Of a DNA stretch of 12,951 nt, positions 12,758 through 12,951 are shown piece by piece (positions within the stretch are counted from its first letter, which is position 1; each line of letters starts with the position of its first letter). The stretch spans positions 1 through 12,951 of the forward strand of contig JAKABA010000106.1 in NCBI GenBank assembly GCA_021802115.1, written 5' to 3'. The position numbers were made by a program, and so were the translations under genes. This DNA is from a bacterium. GTDB taxonomy: Bacteria; Chloroflexota; Dormibacteria; UBA8260; Bog-877. The notes beneath the pieces are model-generated. The model made no database searches, was not told the DNA's origin, and saw only the letters and a program-made list of their open reading frames with translations.

Positions 12758-12827
12758 CCGGGAGCCCAGGAGCCGGTCGAACTGAGGTTCGATTCGCACC
12801 CAAGGTCAGGACGTCTGAGGGTGCGGC

Positions 12828-12951
12828 ATGGGATTCCGGGAGGTGTCAGTGGTCGAGATCCGGGATCATGCGGCGCGCCGGATTATGCGGCGTGGCAGTC
12901 AGACGCCGTTGCTGGGCGGCGATCTCGATGGTCGGCAACGCGACATAATCA
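12828..12951 (+). pseudogene. IS21-type IstA transposase N-terminal remnant, open to window edge
   Basis: From ATG 12828 the frame reads MGFREVSVVEIR, which closely fits the conserved opening of actinobacterial IstA proteins (FREVxVxEIREVLR). The next residues (DHAARRIMRRGSQTPLL) do not continue the expected helix-turn-helix (LRLWLxGxGxRxIA). The break coincides with the start of a different repeat (GGATCATGCGGCG at 12863), suggesting an insertion or recombination junction within istA. The frame stays open for 41 codons to the edge, so what follows is unknown. Upstream ribosome-binding sequence is weak (GAGGGTGCGGC). Identification rests on about a dozen residues plus the IS21-like repeats upstream. 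Confidence 0.4.
12863..12892. repeat. Tandem near-repeat GGAT(C/T)ATGCGGCG
   Basis: GGATCATGCGGCG (12863-12875) and GGATTATGCGGCG (12880-12892) differ at one base and start 17 bases apart. An inverted related sequence, CATAATC, occurs at 12944-12950. Clustered repeats of this kind suggest the end of a second mobile element or recombinase-binding sites. Confidence 0.4.

Noticed and set aside
12299..12799. 166-residue minus-strand open frame downstream of the tRNA
   Set aside because: It crosses three inverted repeats and all the direct repeats, shows no domain and has no good ribosome site. Its C-terminal 40 residues might be a relic of a real gene, but I cannot name it.
1..12951. CRISPR array or phage-defence system
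   Set aside because: No regularly spaced repeats with unique spacers and no Cas, restriction or toxin-antitoxin genes. The only short repeats (12690-12757 and 12863-12892) are irregular and fit mobile-element ends.

Overview
This is a GC-rich bacterial window. It looks actinobacterial or from a similar high-GC soil lineage such as Dormibacterota or Chloroflexota; the sequence alone does not settle which. Supporting signs are TANNNT-type -10 boxes lying 6-8 nt ahead of start codons (leaderless mRNAs), ATGA/GTGA-coupled operons, and the protein families present. It carries ten complete or nearly complete coding genes, one gene cut by the left edge, one decayed gene, one tRNA, and mobile-element debris at the right end.

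Left block (1-6330, minus strand) is one tight operon read right to left. It encodes a GntR/FCD regulator, a class V PLP enzyme (SufS / isopenicillin-N-epimerase fold), a C45-type Ntn acyltransferase/amidohydrolase (6-APA acyltransferase fold), an oligopeptide-type lipoprotein binding protein, a DppB-like permease and the start of a DppC-like permease. The likely logic is import of a peptide-like or N-acyl-amino-acid ligand, hydrolysis or acyl transfer at an amide bond, and PLP chemistry on the released amino acid, under a ligand-sensing repressor. This is the best candidate for an undescribed pathway here.

Middle block: 6358-6504 holds no gene I can support. About 6505-7214 (minus) is a decayed two-domain GNAT acetyltransferase with frame changes, a deletion and a stop. 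A methyltransferase gene (7213-7866, plus) diverges from it. It converges on a VOC-Tag pair (8929 to 7918, minus): a VOC/glyoxalase-fold protein and 3-methyladenine DNA glycosylase I.

The next block (12051 to 8967, minus) is a self-contained drug-export-type operon: a GbsR/MarR-like regulator, an ABC ATPase and a 12-TM two-half ABC-2 permease, joined by 4-base start/stop overlaps. A 24-bp near-palindrome over the regulator's start codon is a probable autoregulatory operator.

Right end: tRNA-Lys(CTT) with encoded CCA is followed by about 680 bp without a convincing intact gene. That stretch has three perfect inverted repeats, three copies of ATGGGACCACC, and a short open frame that begins like an IS21-family IstA and then departs from it, next to a second repeat family. 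I read this as layered mobile-element debris beside a tRNA.
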